Shown piece after piece: positions 17,151-25,424 of a DNA stretch of 64,000 nt. The position numbers and the translations under genes are program-made. The stretch covers positions 1-64,000 of the forward strand of contig NZ_JAGIKV010000022.1 in NCBI RefSeq assembly GCF_017874615.1, written 5' to 3'. Under the pieces are notes generated by a model. It did no database searches and was not told where the DNA came from. It saw only the letters and a program-made list of their open reading frames with translations. Numbering within the stretch: the stretch's first letter is position 1; every line of letters begins with the position of its first letter. The DNA comes from Paenibacillus xylanexedens. Lineage in GTDB: Bacteria; Bacillota; Bacilli; Paenibacillales; Paenibacillaceae.

Positions 17151-18022
17151 TATTCTTTTACCTCAGGCGGGATAATGACAATCAGCTCTTTCCAATCAAG
17201 GAAGCTTGCGTATGGTTTGATAATCGCAGTCCGCGTTAAACCGTACTCCCCAACTTCAACCTTTTCCACTTCACCAATCCGCATATACTTGGGAAAGTTA
17301 TTGATGATCCCCGAAGAGATGATCTCATCACCCTCTTTGATGTTTGAATCCTCTGAGATCTTGGTCATTTTGAGCATGCCCGTCTTCGGATCATAACTCT
17401 CAATCATACCAAATACTTTCTCCTTACCTACTGCCGTTGCTGCAATGGCATTGGATGTCGGATCATTGGCGTCCATGGACGTTAACAGATTAACCGTTGA
17501 TGTATATGAGCTGACATGACTGATCACGCCGACCAGCCCTTCCTGGGAGGTAACGGCCATCCCCGGCTTGATTCCTGCATTTTCACCGATATCAATGTTA
17601 ATGGTTCTGCTATTTGGATCCGAATTGGCACTGATAACCTGAGCAATTCGCGAACCGTAATTATAGCGATTCTTCTGTTCTTCTGTGAAATTGAGCGCTT
17701 TCTGAAGTTGCTCATTCACTTGCTCCATATCATTGTACTTCAGCCGATCTCGGGTATAGTGACCCATCGCGATGCGAAGCTCTTCATTCTCATCATATAC
17801 CGTACGCATGTTCGCTACATCTTTGAAAAAGCCCGCTACATAGGAAGCGGGCTTGTAAAATACGTATTGTACAAATCCAACTGAATCCTTCAGGAATTTC
17901 TCCGGCCAGGATAGAGTGGTTCGCGGACTGAGCGTAAAGCCCATTAACGCGATAAATGTAACAAGGCCCACCAGCAAAACAAAAAGTCTTTTGTTGCCTA
18001 GCAGTTTAAACAGTTCGAACAC
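17150..18022 (-). CDS. mreC: Rod shape-determining protein MreC
   Basis: This single-pass membrane protein has an extracytoplasmic beta-barrel domain that scaffolds elongasome enzymes. A short cytoplasmic N-terminus is followed by a membrane helix at about residues 11-30 (RLFVLLVGLVTFIALMGF). A coiled-coil segment (about 70-110) has heptad-like ENEELRIAM and QVNEQLQKALNFTEEQ. The C-terminal domain carries IDIGENAGIKPGMAV and GLVGVISHVS, typical of MreC. At 290 aa it is full length. A 185-bp gap to mreB is GC-rich and possibly structured. Confidence 0.95.
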   Translation of the reverse strand: MFELFKLLGNKRLFVLLVGLVTFIALMGFTLSPRTTLSWPEKFLKDSVGFVQYVFYKPASYVAGFFKDVANMRTVYDENEELRIAMGHYTRDRLKYNDMEQVNEQLQKALNFTEEQKNRYNYGSRIAQVISANSDPNSRTINIDIGENAGIKPGMAVTSQEGLVGVISHVSSYTSTVNLLTSMDANDPTSNAIAATAVGKEKVFGMIESYDPKTGMLKMTKISEDSNIKEGDEIISSGIINNFPKYMRIGEVEKVEVGEYGLTRTAIIKPYASFLDWKELIVIIPPEVKE

Positions 18023-18207
18023 CCTCTAACATCCATATTCTCTTCCGAGCCATGCCCGGCGGGGAGACTGTCAGACCTGTAGTCCCTGCGAGAATATCAG
18101 CCGATCCTCCCCTGTTAAGCGGGTAATAGCTCATCCCCGGGGTTAACCGGGTCCTCTATAAAGATATCTTGCCACTTGGTCGCTATGCCAAGTTAGGCAA
18201 ATACCAA

Positions 18208-19242
18208 TTAACGTTTGGAACGAACTGCCGAACTGCTTCTGCTCTTGAACAAATGAATATTCTCTAGCGCTTTACCTGTTCCGATGGCTACACAATCCAG
18301 CGGGTTCTCAGCCACAATGACAGGCATTCCTGTCTCACCAGCGAGAAGCTTGTCCAGGTTGCGAAGCAGCGCCCCACCACCTGTAAGTACAATACCCCGA
18401 TCCATGATATCGGCAGCAAGTTCAGGCGGGCATTTTTCCAGTGTTACTTTTACCGCTTCAACAATTGCATTCACGGTATCAGCCAGCGCTTCACTGATCT
18501 CGTCCGAAGTAATCGTAATTGTCTTCGGCAGACCTGTTACAAGGTCACGTCCACGAATTTCCATCGTTTCTACTTGTTCCAATGGCATAGCTGATCCGAT
18601 GTCCATCTTCAATTGCTCCGATGTACGCTCACCGATCATCAGATTGTATTGGCGTTTGATGTACTGGATAACGGATTCATCCATCTCGTCACCTGCTACA
18701 CGAACCGAACGGCTCGTTACAATACCACCAAGAGAGATAACAGCCACTTCCGTTGTACCGCCACCAATATCTACAACCATACTACCCGTTGGTTCCCATA
18801 CAGGCAGATCTGCACCGATTGCAGCAGCAAAAGGCTCTTCAATTGTGTAGGCTTCACGTGCCCCAGCCTGTTTGGTTGCATCTTCAACCGCGCGTTGTTC
18901 TACTGCCGTGATCCCGGATGGTACACATACCATCACGTTTGGATGACGCTGGAACATGGAGCGTTGTTTCTGTGCCTCACGGATGAAATATTTGATCATC
19001 GTTGCCGTTGTATCGAAATCGGCAATAACGCCATCTTTCATTGGACGAATGGCACGGATGTTGCCTGGTGTACGACCAATCATTTTTTTGGCGGCTTCAC
19101 CTACTGCCTCGATGCTATTTGTATCTGTCCGTATAGCGACAACCGAAGGTTCTCGCACCACAATTCCTTTTCCTCGTACATAAACCAACGTATTAGCTGT
19201 CCCCAAGTCAATACCCAAATCTTTCGTAAAACCACCAAACAT
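18208..19242 (-). CDS. mreB: Rod shape-determining actin homologue MreB
   Basis: This bacterial actin organises lateral wall synthesis. The N-terminal LGIDLGTANTLVYVRGKGIV, phosphate-2 motif VDIGGGTTEVAVISLG and adenosine motif IVLTGGGALLRNLD are intact. At 344 aa it is the standard length. It is first of mreB-mreC-mreD-minC-minD. A TATAAT-like box lies in the 183 bp upstream, but no convincing -35 was seen. Confidence 0.97.
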   Translation of the reverse strand: MFGGFTKDLGIDLGTANTLVYVRGKGIVVREPSVVAIRTDTNSIEAVGEAAKKMIGRTPGNIRAIRPMKDGVIADFDTTATMIKYFIREAQKQRSMFQRHPNVMVCVPSGITAVEQRAVEDATKQAGAREAYTIEEPFAAAIGADLPVWEPTGSMVVDIGGGTTEVAVISLGGIVTSRSVRVAGDEMDESVIQYIKRQYNLMIGERTSEQLKMDIGSAMPLEQVETMEIRGRDLVTGLPKTITITSDEISEALADTVNAIVEAVKVTLEKCPPELAADIMDRGIVLTGGGALLRNLDKLLAGETGMPVIVAENPLDCVAIGTGKALENIHLFKSRSSSAVRSKR

Positions 19243-19425
19243 AACATAATCTCCTTTTCTGCCTCATATAGCCGCTCCATTCTGATCCAGAGCGTAATAA
19301 TTATATTCCCACGCAATACGTGGAGCTAATATTCGCATTTGTTTTTTTGCATTTGTAAAGTGAACCTATCTTTTACGGACAACGCCGTTAACATTCATAG
19401 GAAAACATCAACGCCAACCATTATA

Positions 19426-20115
19426 TTATACTAAGCCCTTCTCCTTCAAACTTACGTACGTTCCATCTCCGATAATAATATGATCAAGCACGTCAATGCC
19501 AACAATAGCGCCTGCTTCAATCAGTCTCTTGGTTATTTGGATATCCTCCGGACTGGGCGTAGGATCACCACTCGGATGGTTGTGTGCGCACACAATCGAT
19601 GCGCTGCTGCATTTGATGGCAGCCCGGAACACTTCACGTGGATGTACAATCGAAGCGTTAAGGCTGCCCATGGAGAGTGTTTCCTGGGCAATAATATGAT
19701 TTTTGCTATTCAGAAAGAGACACACAAAATGTTCTTTTTGCAAGTAACGCAATTGTTCGGTCAGGATATCAGCAGCATCACGCGGTGTACGAATTGAAGT
19801 CGACTGTGTGAGTCTGCTCTTGGCAATCCGATGACCCAGCTCAATGCCAGCTTTCAATTGCACAGCCTTGGCATTGCCGATCCCTTTCATCGCGGTCAGT
19901 TCTTCCAGACTCAAATCCATCAACGAGCGAATGCCACCCGTTTCAGCCAGAATCCGCTGTGCCATATGCACCGCGGACTCCTGTCTTGTACCTGTTCGAA
20001 GTAAAATTGCCAGCAATTCAGCATGGCTTAAGGCGCCCGCCCCGTATTCCATCATGCGTTCTCTCGGGCGTTCTTCCTGGGGGATGTCGCGCATCATGTA
20101 TTGAGGCGACTCCAT
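19426..20115 (-). CDS. radC: RadC family JAB-domain protein
   Basis: The N-terminal UPF0758 helix-hairpin-helix region (about 1-105) contains GALSHAELLAILLRTG and LTAMKGIGNAKAVQLKAG. A C-terminal JAMM/MPN+ domain carries the metal motif AHNHPSGDPTPSPED at about residues 175-190. It was historically linked to DNA repair, but this role is not established; the fold predicts a metal-dependent deubiquitinase-like peptidase or nuclease. At 229 aa it is normal. It lies between maf and mreB as in B. subtilis (ysxA). Confidence 0.95.
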   Translation of the reverse strand: MESPQYMMRDIPQEERPRERMMEYGAGALSHAELLAILLRTGTRQESAVHMAQRILAETGGIRSLMDLSLEELTAMKGIGNAKAVQLKAGIELGHRIAKSRLTQSTSIRTPRDAADILTEQLRYLQKEHFVCLFLNSKNHIIAQETLSMGSLNASIVHPREVFRAAIKCSSASIVCAHNHPSGDPTPSPEDIQITKRLIEAGAIVGIDVLDHIIIGDGTYVSLKEKGLV

Positions 20116-20152
20116 ATGTTCCCTCTTTTCATTTCACAACATTTGGCTTCAT

Positions 20153-20764
20153 TCATGTTCGTGGCAACACATGTACGCCGAACCCGTCCAACATATCACT
20201 TAGCAAGGATAGCGGCAAGCCAACCACATTAAAATAACATCCTTCAATGCGGTCGATCAGTGAAGCACCAATGCCCTGAATGGCATATGATCCTGCCTTG
20301 TCTGAAGGCTCGCCTGTCTGCACATAAGCACGGATGGTCGCATCCGAAAGTTCTTTCATCGTTACATCGGTCTGGCGGTAATGAACTAACGACTGTCCAT
20401 TGCCCGCATCAATACAAGCGACGCCCGTAAACACCCGATGTACGCGGCCCTGCAGCCGGGATAACATACGTTCAGCATCCGCTTCGTCTAAGGGTTTGCC
20501 TAGAATCTCACCATCCAGAACAACAACGGTGTCACTACCAACAATAATGGCTTCCTGCTCGCGGCCTTCAAGCCCGCGATACACGGCAAGCGCCTTGCGC
20601 AATGCAAGCTCCTGTACCGTCTGTTCAGGTGTCCACTCTGGTGGTGTATCTTCATTGGCATGACTTGGTATTACATCAAACGCTAGGTGGAGTGATGCGA
20701 TCAGTTCTTTGCGCCGAGGCGATGTGGAGGCCAGAATAATAGGGCGCTGTTGAGTGTTATCCAA
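20153..20764 (-). CDS. maf: Maf-like nucleoside triphosphate pyrophosphatase
   Basis: This house-cleaning pyrophosphatase hydrolyses non-canonical dTTP/UTP-type nucleotides and is implicated in septum control. The phosphate-binding start ILASTSPRRKELI, the conserved IIVGSDTVVVLDGEILGKP and the GSYAIQGIGASLI loop are all present. The TTG at 20764 (203 aa) is preferred because AAGGAG lies 8 bp upstream. An ATG 10 codons further upstream lacks a comparable site. It sits between DUF4321 and radC. Confidence 0.93.
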   Translation of the reverse strand: MDNTQQRPIILASTSPRRKELIASLHLAFDVIPSHANEDTPPEWTPEQTVQELALRKALAVYRGLEGREQEAIIVGSDTVVVLDGEILGKPLDEADAERMLSRLQGRVHRVFTGVACIDAGNGQSLVHYRQTDVTMKELSDATIRAYVQTGEPSDKAGSYAIQGIGASLIDRIEGCYFNVVGLPLSLLSDMLDGFGVHVLPRT

Positions 20765-20858
20765 AATGAACGGCTCCTTATGCCACGGCAACATCCTGTC
20801 CGGATCACGATAATAGATGTCACTGGTTTAATTTTTTTCGTCATAACTCGTCATTCTC

Positions 20859-21101
20859 CTACAGTCTGCGATACAGCCACACAGCGGCAATCATACCGAT
20901 CAGACTCAGAAGGCTCATTTGAAATTGAAGTGAAATATCATAACTGATAATATCCAGATCAGCCTGCGGCGACCAACGTATGGTCGTGGCTTTTGTAAGA
21001 AAGGCTACTGCCTTAACAGGCTGCAGTGCCTTGGCGATCCACGCTCCGGCCATCCAGCCGAGCAGCAGAAACAGCAATAACATGCCGAAGTTTTTTTTCA
21101 T
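20859..21101 (-). CDS. DUF4321 family small membrane protein
   Basis: This 80-aa protein has an N-terminal hydrophobic helix (FGMLLLFLLLGWMAGAWIAK, about 4-23) and a C-terminal one (LSLIGMIAAVWLYRRL). The pattern and position next to maf match the DUF4321 family of Clostridia and Paenibacillus; the function is unknown. The ATG at 21101 follows GAGGGA and is preferred over the upstream frame start. A strong promoter lies just upstream, so this gene probably leads a DUF4321-maf-radC transcript. Confidence 0.75.
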   Translation of the reverse strand: MKKNFGMLLLFLLLGWMAGAWIAKALQPVKAVAFLTKATTIRWSPQADLDIISYDISLQFQMSLLSLIGMIAAVWLYRRL

Positions 21102-21138
21102 CGGTAATCTTCCCTCGCCATTTTTTGACACCCACATT

Positions 21139-21167
21139 ATTATACGGGGTTTTGTACGTCAATACAA
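21139..21167 (-). promoter_or_regulatory. Promoter upstream of DUF4321-maf-radC
   Basis: On the minus strand there is a -35 TTGTAT (21162-21167), a 17-bp spacer and a perfect -10 TATAAT (21139-21144). Confidence 0.7.
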
Positions 21168-21173
21168 ACACAA

Positions 21174-21211
21174 ATCCGGCAAGGGGAACTATTTCCAGTT
21201 CCTTGCCGGAT
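21174..21211 (-). terminator. Hairpin downstream of the SPOR-domain gene
   Basis: The arms ATCCGGCAAGG and CCTTGCCGGAT, extended inward by AACT/AGTT, form a strong stem. On the minus strand it is followed by only a broken U-run (TTGTGTTTG). It ends the SPOR gene transcript before the next promoter. Confidence 0.7.
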
Positions 21212-21246
21212 GGGTATTTCCAAGCGTTGTTATGGGAAAGAGCATG

Positions 21247-22476
21247 TTACTGCTTAATCGCTTCCAGCCATTTTTTCTGCTGCAGTACATATTCCATCAG
21301 ATCGGACTGCACGGACCACATGTGCACATCATCCGGGTTTTTGTTGTACTCTGCGATAGCCGTAATTGCACTATTCATTGATTTCTCCATTCCACCAATA
21401 ATAGGTTGTACATCTGCGGTCAGGCCGGGTGTAAGACTATTCAATCCCGTCATCCATGACTGGTGCTTATTTTGAATCGCGGTCATCGTTTCTGTAGAGA
21501 CTGCTGCCGGAGCAGACTGTCCCAGCTGCTGAATGGACAAGGTAGATAATTGTTCAACCAGTGCAGAACTGTTCGTGAAGAAAAGCTGCACATCCTCTTG
21601 CTTGCCACCGAATATAACCGGATTGATCTCAGGGTTCACGATCTCCCTGACGTACAGTTCAACTCCCTGGGCTTTTAGCCTGGAGCTAAGCAGTTTGGCC
21701 TCTTCACGATCAGCCGAAATGCCTGCATATACTCGATTGCCATCTTCAGGATCAGAACCTGCGGCTATACCTGCCTGAGCCAGCTCAAGCTTGGCCTGCT
21801 CAGCTCGTTCAGGAGAACTGAACACGCCGTATTGAAGTGCATAATACGTGCTGCCAGTCGCCGCTGTCTGAACCTGCTGTTCTGTACCTGCAGCCCCCTC
21901 CTGACCCGTCACAGTTGAAACTGCCTGATTGACGGGAAGAAGATCACCTGGCTTGACGGCTCCTTCTTTATTAAAAAATGAAAGAATAACCATGCCGAAA
22001 AGCGCTCCGGTAACAAGTGCCCCAGTGACAGAACCAATCATTTTCCATCCCCTTGGGGGGCGATTGCGCTTATAGGAATAGTTCTCTGAATCTGCAAGCC
22101 AATCATGGCCTTGATCATCATGTGTATTGGACAGATCACGACGCTCTTCCTCCGGATTATCGGTGTGATTAACATAACCGTAACCGGAACGGTTCCCAAA
22201 ATAATGGGCCTCATCCAAGTTCAAGTTCGAATTATGACTCACCCGCTCGTCAGGTTCAGGTACAGTAGAGCTTGTCGGCACCGTCTCTCCCCAGTCTCCG
22301 GGGATATCCTCAGGCGTCCATGATGGGGTTGTATCCATCTGCTTAGGCGTTAGCGGTTGATTACGCGGTAATTCTTCACTTAACGTCACCAATGGACTGG
22401 ACGCGGATATCCTCTTGTTTTCAGGCTTGTCCGACTCATGATCCCCGAAGCGAAACGTCATTCTAGCATTGCTCAC
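21247..22476 (-). CDS. SpoIIB-like SPOR-domain membrane protein
   Basis: The cytoplasmic part is acidic and Pro/Ser-rich (about 1-150). One membrane helix follows (about 152-175, MIGSVTGALVTGALFGMVIL). Outside is a SPOR domain (about 208-280, YYALQYGVFSSPERAEQAK ... VYAGISADREEAKLL) that should bind denuded peptidoglycan, then a helical tail of about 130 aa. In B. subtilis the slot next to maf and radC is held by spoIIB, a SPOR protein for engulfment at the septum, so this is probably its positional counterpart. The GTG at 22476 (409 aa) is supported by AAGGAGAGG upstream. Orthology to SpoIIB is inferred, not shown. Confidence 0.75.
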   Translation of the reverse strand: MSNARMTFRFGDHESDKPENKRISASSPLVTLSEELPRNQPLTPKQMDTTPSWTPEDIPGDWGETVPTSSTVPEPDERVSHNSNLNLDEAHYFGNRSGYGYVNHTDNPEEERRDLSNTHDDQGHDWLADSENYSYKRNRPPRGWKMIGSVTGALVTGALFGMVILSFFNKEGAVKPGDLLPVNQAVSTVTGQEGAAGTEQQVQTAATGSTYYALQYGVFSSPERAEQAKLELAQAGIAAGSDPEDGNRVYAGISADREEAKLLSSRLKAQGVELYVREIVNPEINPVIFGGKQEDVQLFFTNSSALVEQLSTLSIQQLGQSAPAAVSTETMTAIQNKHQSWMTGLNSLTPGLTADVQPIIGGMEKSMNSAITAIAEYNKNPDDVHMWSVQSDLMEYVLQQKKWLEAIKQ

Positions 22477-22546
22477 CCGTACCCTCTCCTTTGTCCCATT
22501 TATATCAGCTATATGCAGAGAAGGCAGAATACATTCCATATAACGC

Positions 22547-22584
22547 AAAAAAACGCCTGCTTCGTATCGAAGACAGGCGTTTTC
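22547..22584 (-). terminator. Terminator downstream of murC
   Basis: On the minus strand AAACGCCTG and CAGGCGTTT form a stem, extended by CTTCG/CGAAG, followed by a T-run. Confidence 0.9.
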
Positions 22585-22593
22585 TCAATTAAT

Positions 22594-23976
22594 TTATTTC
22601 AAACCTTTGGCAAGTGTATCGCCGACTTTCCAAATATCACCTGCACCCATCGTAATCACAAGATCCCCTGGCTGCAAACGATGCTGCAGATCAGCTACAA
22701 CTTCTTCTTTTGTAGGGAGGTAACGTGCAGAAGCATTACTGTTTTGAACGATCAGTTCAACCAGTCTGGCTGAGGTTACCCCTTCGATCTGTTTTTCGCC
22801 CGCAGGAGAATAGATATCCGTAATAAGCACCTCATCCGCTTCCGCAAAAGCACGACTGAACGCATCCAGCAGGAAGAACGTACGCGTATAACGCTGTGGC
22901 TGGAATACCGCAATAATACGTTTGCCCGTTGCTTTGGCGGCACTAATAGTAGCTTCAATCTCAGTCGGGTGATGAGCATAATCATCGATGATGAGCATAT
23001 CATTCGCCTCGCCCAATACCTGGAATCTACGTTTGGCTCCGTGGAACTGGATGATAGCTGCCACAATCTTCTCAAATGGAATGCCTGCTTCCAGACAGGT
23101 AATCACAGTAGCCATCGCATTATAAACGTTATGCTTACCCGGCACTGATAATTCCACCGTGCCCATAGCAGCACCCTGATGATTCATCGTAAAGGAGATA
23201 CGGCGATCGCCCAGTACAATATCCGTTGCCGTATAATCTGCAGCACGATCAATACCATAGGTTGTAATCCGTGACTTGAGTTCTGGCAAAATCGCTTGAA
23301 CATTCTCGTCGTCAGAACACACAATCGCTGTTCCTTCCGGACGAATCTGGCTCAGGAACTGCACATAAGCCCTTTTGAGCTCCTCAAAATCACTGTTGTA
23401 ATTCTCCAGATGATCTGCCTCAATATTGGTTACAATACCGAGCCATGGATGGTACTGCAAAAACGAACCATCGCTCTCGTCCGCTTCAGCGACTACCCAG
23501 TCGCCCTGGCCTGCCTTGGCGTTGGTGCCCACATTCATGATTTCTCCGCCAATGATATATGTCGGGTCCGTATCACATTTATCCATAACAAGTGCAATCA
23601 TGGATGAAGTGGTTGTTTTACCGTGAGCTCCAGCAACAGCCACACCTTTACGTTCGTTCAACAAACGTGCAAGCATCTGGGAACGATGCAGAATCGGAAT
23701 GTTCAGCTCTGCAGCTGCTACCCGTTCCACATTATCAGCAGGCGCTGCCGTAGAGTAGACAACAAGATCTGCTCCAGTGACGTGCTCTGCCGTATGTCCG
23801 ATATATATTTTCGCTCCCTTGGCTGCCAACTTCTCGGTCAACTCCTGTGAAGCGACATCCGATCCGGTAACGGTGTATCCCATTTCCAACATAACTCTTG
23901 CGATGGCACTCATGCCATATCCGCCAATCCCTATAAAATGAACGTGTTCCGATGTATTTAACAAAACTTTCACCAA
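22594..23976 (-). CDS. murC: UDP-N-acetylmuramate--L-alanine ligase
   Basis: It adds L-alanine to UDP-MurNAc, the first amino acid of the cytoplasmic peptidoglycan precursor. The N-terminal UDP-binding motif is VHFIGIGGYGMSAIA (residues 12-26). The ATP P-loop is AGAHGKTTT (115-123), and the ligase domain has DDYAHHPTEIEATI. At 460 aa it is slightly longer than B. subtilis MurC. Its start overlaps the folC stop by 7 bp. In B. subtilis comC occupies the slot between folC and spoIIB; here murC does. Confidence 0.97.
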   Translation of the reverse strand: MVKVLLNTSEHVHFIGIGGYGMSAIARVMLEMGYTVTGSDVASQELTEKLAAKGAKIYIGHTAEHVTGADLVVYSTAAPADNVERVAAAELNIPILHRSQMLARLLNERKGVAVAGAHGKTTTSSMIALVMDKCDTDPTYIIGGEIMNVGTNAKAGQGDWVVAEADESDGSFLQYHPWLGIVTNIEADHLENYNSDFEELKRAYVQFLSQIRPEGTAIVCSDDENVQAILPELKSRITTYGIDRAADYTATDIVLGDRRISFTMNHQGAAMGTVELSVPGKHNVYNAMATVITCLEAGIPFEKIVAAIIQFHGAKRRFQVLGEANDMLIIDDYAHHPTEIEATISAAKATGKRIIAVFQPQRYTRTFFLLDAFSRAFAEADEVLITDIYSPAGEKQIEGVTSARLVELIVQNSNASARYLPTKEEVVADLQHRLQPGDLVITMGAGDIWKVGDTLAKGLK

Positions 23977-25346
23977 CCTTTTTCAGAATCGGTTTGATGC
24001 AAAAGGGCTGCCCGCACATCCGCAATCAGGTACAGTGTGCCGGAGACCACCCCCAGATCTTCCGCTTCCGTCCGTGACTTCAATAGATCAAGTGCCTTTG
24101 CCCATTCGGGCTCGACGATGATTTCCAGTTCCTGCTTCGCAATGGCGGGACGTACCCGTTCGACAATCTGCAGCAATTCGGCTGCATCCATTTTGCGTCG
24201 GAAATCTGGCTCGGTCAGGATCAGCGTATCCACTAGTGGCAGTATATGCTGCAAATACGCTTCGTGATGCTTATTTGCCAACATACCCATCATCAAAATT
24301 AACTTGTTGTGCGGATAGACATCTATAATGCTCTTGGCCAGTGACTCTGCCCCTTCCGGATTATGTGCTCCATCGAGCACAATTCGGGGTTCATCGACGA
24401 CTTTTTCGAATCTTCCTGCCCAGAAAGCATTCTCCAGTCCAAGTGCAATATCGTTATCATCCAGCATAAATGCCATGTATTGTCTAAGCAACTCTAGCAC
24501 CATAAGTGCGGCCGCTGCATTGTCACATTGATGTGAGCCCTGCATACGTATGCGAACGTCCAGATCACGGAACGGGCCTGTAAAATGAAAAGATTGTCCG
24601 TTCTCATTGCTGTCCAGTCTATGATAAGAGAATTGATCTCCAGCCAAATACACGCTTGATTGAAGCTGCTGTGCTTTCTCCTGAATCACCTTCACAGCTT
24701 CGGGTTGAGTCGCGCAAGTCACAACGGGTACTCCCGGCTTGATAATACCTGCCTTTTCTCCAGCAATCTGCTCAATCGTATCTCCAAGCACATCCGTATG
24801 ATCCATACCAATGTTGGTGATGACGGACACAACAGGTGCGACAATATTCGTTACGTCCATCCTTCCCCCTAGCCCCGTCTCCCATACCACAACGTCAGGG
24901 TAACACTCCTCTGCATAGTACAGAAGCGCGAGAGCCGTGGACACCTCAAACATGGTGGGTGATCCAAGCGGAGTGGAGGCCATTTCCCTGACCAGTGGAC
25001 GTAATCGGTTCGAGAGCTTAAGCAGAATTCCTTCAGGAATATCCTCACCGTTGTATTGAAAACGGTTTGTAAACTTGGTGATATAAGGCGACGTAAAGGT
25101 ACCCACATCATATCCAGCCTGAAGAAGCACTGACGTCAAAAAAGCGCAAGTCGAACCTTTGCCGTTCGTTCCCGCGACATGAATAAATTTGAGACGTTGG
25201 TGTGGATTGCCTAACATGGACATCAGACTCTCGATTCGTTCCAATCCAGGTCGGATGCCAAAAGGAATAAGGCCATTGATCCAGTCCACGGCCTCGTTAT
25301 ACGTAAGTAAAAGAGCTGCTGCATCTGTCCCGTCTAATTCCGTCAT
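23970..25346 (-). CDS. folC: Folylpolyglutamate synthase / dihydrofolate synthase
   Basis: It adds glutamate to dihydropteroate and polyglutamylates folates, retaining them in the cell. It is a Mur-ligase-fold enzyme with the P-loop HVAGTNGKGST (residues 56-66). WETGLGGRMDVTNIV and LDGAHNPEGA are also conserved. The ATG at 25346 (458 aa) is chosen because GAAGGTGA precedes it; the open frame extends 25 codons further without a ribosome site. It follows valS, as in B. subtilis, and overlaps murC. Confidence 0.95.
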   Translation of the reverse strand: MTELDGTDAAALLLTYNEAVDWINGLIPFGIRPGLERIESLMSMLGNPHQRLKFIHVAGTNGKGSTCAFLTSVLLQAGYDVGTFTSPYITKFTNRFQYNGEDIPEGILLKLSNRLRPLVREMASTPLGSPTMFEVSTALALLYYAEECYPDVVVWETGLGGRMDVTNIVAPVVSVITNIGMDHTDVLGDTIEQIAGEKAGIIKPGVPVVTCATQPEAVKVIQEKAQQLQSSVYLAGDQFSYHRLDSNENGQSFHFTGPFRDLDVRIRMQGSHQCDNAAAALMVLELLRQYMAFMLDDNDIALGLENAFWAGRFEKVVDEPRIVLDGAHNPEGAESLAKSIIDVYPHNKLILMMGMLANKHHEAYLQHILPLVDTLILTEPDFRRKMDAAELLQIVERVRPAIAKQELEIIVEPEWAKALDLLKSRTEAEDLGVVSGTLYLIADVRAALLHQTDSEKGW

Positions 25347-25376
25347 CTGATTCACCTTCGGTCCCGAGTTTGAGTG

Positions 25377-25415
25377 AAAAAAGCGGCCGGATGGCATAAT
25401 GGCTCTCCATCCGAC
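25377..25415 (-). terminator. Possible intra-cluster terminator between valS and folC
   Basis: On the minus strand GTCGGATGG pairs with CCATCCGGC, followed by CGC and TTTTTT. The loop is 12 nt and the U-run is offset by 3 nt, so partial termination or attenuation is possible. Confidence 0.55.
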
Positions 25416-25424
25416 CCACATATA

